Source of the DNA: Halobacteriales archaeon QS_9_67_15
Lineage (GTDB): Archaea; Halobacteriota; Halobacteria; Halobacteriales; Haloarculaceae
Direction: 5' to 3'
DNA: 6,858 bases
Assembly: GCA_003023165.1 (NCBI GenBank)
Contig: PXSD01000113.1
Location: 1 to 6,858, forward strand
Shown here: piece after piece, positions 5,233-6,858 of the stretch
Numbering within the stretch: position 1 is the first letter of the stretch
Layout: each line of letters starts with the position of its first letter
The notes under the pieces: model-generated
The model's input: the letters and a program-made list of their open reading frames with translations, nothing else
What the model was told of the DNA's origin: nothing
Databases searched by the model: none
Position numbers and translations under genes: made by a program

Positions 5233-6678
5233 GTGGTGTCCTGGTCCCGCTACAACCCCGTTCGTGCGGTGCTCCTCGCGGTCGGCACGCTCGTCGCACG
5301 TGCCGGAATCATCGATAGGGAGCGCGTCGAGCGGGCGACGGACCTGTCGTGGCCGCGGATCGTGACCGGCCTCGCGCGGATGTCCCGCTCGACGGTCGAC
5401 GTGGCGATGGTCGGCATCGCGCTCGGCCCGGCAGCCATCGCCGGCGTCGGCTACGCCAGCCCCTTCTGGGGACTGGCCTTCTCGCTGGGCGGCGGCGTCG
5501 CCGGCGGGACCATCGGGCTCGTCTCACAGCGGTTCGGCGCTGACGCCTACGAGGAACTCGCGCTCTCGGTGAAGGCCAGCGTGCTCTTCACGGTCGCCAT
5601 CACCCTCCCGCTGGTCGCGGTCTACGCCGGGCTGGCCGAGCCGCTGGTCGACCTCATCGGGTCCGGCGACGAGGCGGTCACGTTCGGGGCCGACTACCTG
5701 CGCGTCGTCGCGCTCGGCGTCCCGTTCGCGGCGCTGAACCTCATCGGCAGTCGGACGCTCGTCGGTGCCGACGACGCGTGGACGCCGATGGTCCTCCGCG
5801 GCGGCGGCGCGCTCGTCAACATCGGCGTCAACGCCGTGCTCGTCTTCGGCCTCGAGTGGGGCGTTGTCGGTGCCGCCATCGGAACTGTGTTCTCGAACGT
5901 GCTCGTCACCGCCGCCTTCGGCGTCGGCCTCGCCCGCGGCGGCCTGCCGGTGATGGGCGCGTTCCCGGTGCAGGTCCCGCTGTCGGGACCGCACATCGAC
6001 CGCGGGCTCGTCGCCGACCTCGTGGAGATGGCGACGCCGCTCATCGGGACCAACCTCGCCCGCAACGGCGGCCAGTTCCCCAAGCTCTACATCGTCGGGC
6101 TGTTCGGCCCGAACGTCGTCGCCGCCTACGTCGTCGCGATGCGTGTCCGCGCGCTCATGGACACGCCCAACTGGGGGTTCAGCATGGCCTCCTCGTCGCT
6201 CGTCGGGCAGGCGCTCGGCCGGGACGACGAGGACGACGCCGGCGCATGGGCTCACGACATCATTCGGTTCTCGGTCGCGGTGTACGCTGTCATCGCCGTC
6301 GGCGTGTTCGTTTTCGCCGCCCCGATCGGCCGCGTGTTCGTGGACGACCCGGCCATCCTCCCGACGGTAACGACGTTCATCCGCGTCGCCTGTCTCGGCG
6401 TCCTCTTCAGCGGCGTCTACGGCGGCGCGACAGGACCGCTCCGGGCCAGCGGCGACACGCGCTGGCCGCTGTACGCGCAACTCACCGGGCTGTACATGTT
6501 CGCCCTCCCGACCGCGTATCTCGGCGTCGTCGCCCCGGCGGTCGGACGGACGGCGCTGTACGCGGCTATCCTCGCGGAGATGGCGATCCCGGCCTGCATC
6601 GCCCACTACCGCTATCGCTCCGGGACGTGGAAAGTGGTGAGCCGCGACTACCGCCCCGACGCCACCCCGAGCGACTGA
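5233..6678 (+). CDS. MATE-family efflux transporter
   Basis: This 481-residue integral membrane protein is a multidrug and toxin extrusion transporter, which exports cationic or hydrophobic compounds in exchange for protons or sodium. Length and hydrophobicity fit the family's twelve helices in two six-helix halves. The first repeat starts near residue 44 with STVDVAMVGIALGPAAIAGV, where D56 sits in helix 1 at the place of the conserved ion-coupling acid in DinF-like members. The second repeat starts near 262 (LVEMATPLIGTNLARNGGQF) after a loop at 241-258. GPLRASGDTRWPL (401-413) matches the usual motif before the last two helices. A TGA at 5209-5211 closes the frame upstream, so the start must be GTG 5233 or the adjacent GTG 5236; the next ATG (5380) would cut into helix 1. 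The N-terminal 40 residues form an amphipathic extension. The gene lies 155 bp after the nuclease on the same strand, possibly with its own promoter. The substrate is unknown. Confidence 0.93.
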   Translation: MVSWSRYNPVRAVLLAVGTLVARAGIIDRERVERATDLSWPRIVTGLARMSRSTVDVAMVGIALGPAAIAGVGYASPFWGLAFSLGGGVAGGTIGLVSQRFGADAYEELALSVKASVLFTVAITLPLVAVYAGLAEPLVDLIGSGDEAVTFGADYLRVVALGVPFAALNLIGSRTLVGADDAWTPMVLRGGGALVNIGVNAVLVFGLEWGVVGAAIGTVFSNVLVTAAFGVGLARGGLPVMGAFPVQVPLSGPHIDRGLVADLVEMATPLIGTNLARNGGQFPKLYIVGLFGPNVVAAYVVAMRVRALMDTPNWGFSMASSSLVGQALGRDDEDDAGAWAHDIIRFSVAVYAVIAVGVFVFAAPIGRVFVDDPAILPTVTTFIRVACLGVLFSGVYGGATGPLRASGDTRWPLYAQLTGLYMFALPTAYLGVVAPAVGRTALYAAILAEMAIPACIAHYRYRSGTWKVVSRDYRPDATPSD

Positions 6679-6732
6679 CGGCGCTCGCGTCCGAGGTGCC
6701 GAGGCGACTGTGGGTATCGGAATCGACAATCG

Positions 6733-6858
6733 GTGCCAAAGAGATCCCACCCCCTGGTTCCAACCCCGACCACTAGACCAGTCCGGGTCCTCGTCGTCGG
6801 TCGCGAGTCGGACGTCGCCGACGCGCTCGCAGACGAAGACGATCGCTTCGAGGTCGTC
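6733..6858 (+). CDS. N-terminal fragment of a possible receiver-like regulatory protein (runs off right edge)
   Basis: From about 6781 the plus strand reads VRVLVVGRESDVADALADED, then DRFEVV to the window end. The strand-helix-strand pattern is that of the start of a response-regulator receiver domain, as found at the N terminus of many haloarchaeal bacterio-opsin-activator-like regulators and sensor kinases. The usual acidic pair after the first strand is replaced by GRE, so a complete phosphoacceptor pocket is doubtful. The only standard start codon between the MATE stop (6676-6678) and this segment is GTG at 6733, which gives a 16-residue, proline-rich lead-in; the true start is uncertain. 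The gene is in the same frame as the MATE gene but separated by its TGA stop. The antisense frame of the same stretch is also open, so this call is moderate. Confidence 0.5.
   Translation, partial: MPKRSHPLVPTPTTRPVRVLVVGRESDVADALADEDDRFEVV

Noticed and set aside
5524..6750. A 408-codon minus-strand frame opposite the MATE gene
   Set aside because: Its translation is a charged, His/Arg/Asp-rich shadow of the hydrophobic MATE protein, with no family features.

Overview
The window looks like haloarchaeal chromosome. It is GC-rich with strong G/C preference at third codon positions, its soluble proteins are rich in Asp and Glu, it has an archaeal TATA element at leaderless-transcript spacing, and it carries an archaeal-type CPSF/RNase J-like nuclease. 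This assignment comes from reading the sequence, not from a database match. I see no insertion sequence, integrase, tRNA, rRNA or CRISPR array.

Left part (1-2866): a minus-strand pair consists of a TetR/AcrR-family regulator (155-796) followed 29 bp downstream by the start of a cupin-domain gene that runs off the left edge (1-125). Divergent from them is a full-length ABC exporter half-transporter (926-2866). The gap between regulator and exporter holds a convincing TATA box 23-29 bp upstream of the exporter ATG, an inverted repeat directly abutting it, and a second small dyad nearer the regulator. This is the classical layout of a local repressor controlling an efflux pump.

Middle part (2867-3841): two small minus-strand genes. 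One encodes a two-helix membrane protein with a C-terminal SHOCT domain (3247-3642). The other is an 86-residue acidic protein I do not recognise firmly (2901-3161). The following 199 bp has no supported gene but contains a perfect hairpin and repeated GGAGCG/CGCTCC elements.

Right part (3842-6858), all plus strand: a beta-CASP metallo-beta-lactamase nuclease of the archaeal CPSF2 type (3842-5077), an intergenic stretch with a foldable 43-nt structure, a MATE-family multidrug exporter with a GTG start (5233-6678), and the first 42 codons of a gene that resembles the start of a receiver-like domain (6733 to window end).

The genes do not form one obvious pathway. The likely functional unit is regulator plus ABC exporter, possibly with the cupin. 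The MATE pump is a second drug or metabolite exporter nearby, and the nuclease is a housekeeping RNA-processing enzyme. The most notable anomaly is a stretch of about 14 codons inside the nuclease (4088-4129) that reads as a strongly basic loop, while the +1 frame there reads as normal acidic haloarchaeal protein. This suggests a pair of compensating frameshifts or two sequence errors. I did not find evidence for a clearly new system here.
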